Source: Pseudoalteromonas ruthenica (GTDB taxonomy: Bacteria > Pseudomonadota > Gammaproteobacteria > Enterobacterales > Alteromonadaceae). From it: a stretch of 64,000 bases of DNA. Within the stretch, counting starts at the first letter, position 1, and each line of letters opens with the position of its first letter. This document shows, one piece after another, positions 63,997 to 64,000 of the stretch. The stretch spans positions 1,116,001 to 1,180,000 of the forward strand of contig NZ_CP023396.1 in assembly GCF_008808095.1 (NCBI RefSeq), written 5' to 3'. Position numbers and translations under genes: made by a program. The notes beneath the pieces were generated by a model, which saw nothing but the letters and a program-made list of their open reading frames with translations, was not told where the DNA came from and did not search any database.

Positions 63997-64000
63997 ATTG

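Overview
The window looks like a chromosomal segment of a marine gammaproteobacterium, most likely Alteromonadales and Pseudoalteromonas-like. The evidence is the thrS-infC-rpmI-rplT block, an ftsK-lolA-rarA-crcB-serS operon beside divergent lrp and ald, a DUF3010 gene, and a TgpA/DUF58/MoxR operon. This placement rests on gene content and protein resemblance only. No rRNA, tRNA or CRISPR array was seen.

Layout. 1-8.2 kb is backbone: the end of a pterin synthase-like gene, an M23 peptidase, a thioesterase, then on the minus strand a lipoprotein, a Na+/H+ antiporter-like carrier, and TgpA, DUF58, MoxR and a lone receiver domain. 8.3-28.45 kb holds two filamentous-phage (inovirus) prophages head to head. 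Three dif-like sites (8395-8422, 19125-19152, 28417-28444) share the central hexamer ATTAGA; the last two also carry a perfect XerD arm, TTATGTTAAAT. Prophage A (8.4-19.1 kb, structural genes on minus) has a Rep_trans-type initiator, a complete zot, and at its far end a terminator-bounded two-gene module coding for a HEPN-like protein and a PD-(D/E)XK-like nuclease. Prophage B (19.1-28.4 kb, structural genes on plus) has a GpA-type HUH initiator. Its zot is split by a 1192-bp IS3-family element with a GATC target duplication; removing the element restores the frame exactly. Both prophages have a small HTH regulator with a C-terminal hydrophobic segment, divergent from the phage operon and next to the shared central dif-like site.

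28.4-35.3 kb is accessory DNA: a 1936-residue DUF4011-helicase-Vsr-DUF3320-type protein (probable defence gene) and an integrase remnant that has lost catalytic residues. 35.4-53.1 kb returns to backbone: a cold-shock/membrane/excalibur fusion, MAPEG and SIMPL proteins, a SulP carrier, an AsnC-type regulator, an MBL hydrolase, an M14 peptidase, an SDR, the rplT-rpmI-infC-thrS block with an AUU start for infC, topoisomerase IB, an acyl-CoA ligase and an ABC exporter. 53.2-54.7 kb is a small integron-like cassette cluster: three minus-strand genes, each followed by an attC-like site, and no integrase beside them. 55.3-64 kb is the serS-crcB-rarA-lolA-ftsK operon followed by lrp and ald.

How the parts work together. 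The prophages probably use host XerC/XerD at dif. Each carries the usual filamentous-phage set: initiator, ssDNA-binding candidate, small membrane proteins, major coat with signal peptide, adsorption protein, assembly membrane protein and Zot ATPase. The HEPN/nuclease module and the large helicase-nuclease are the best candidates for anti-phage functions. Copies of phage-like operator sequences in flanking host DNA (1443-1460 and 8327-8363) are unexplained.
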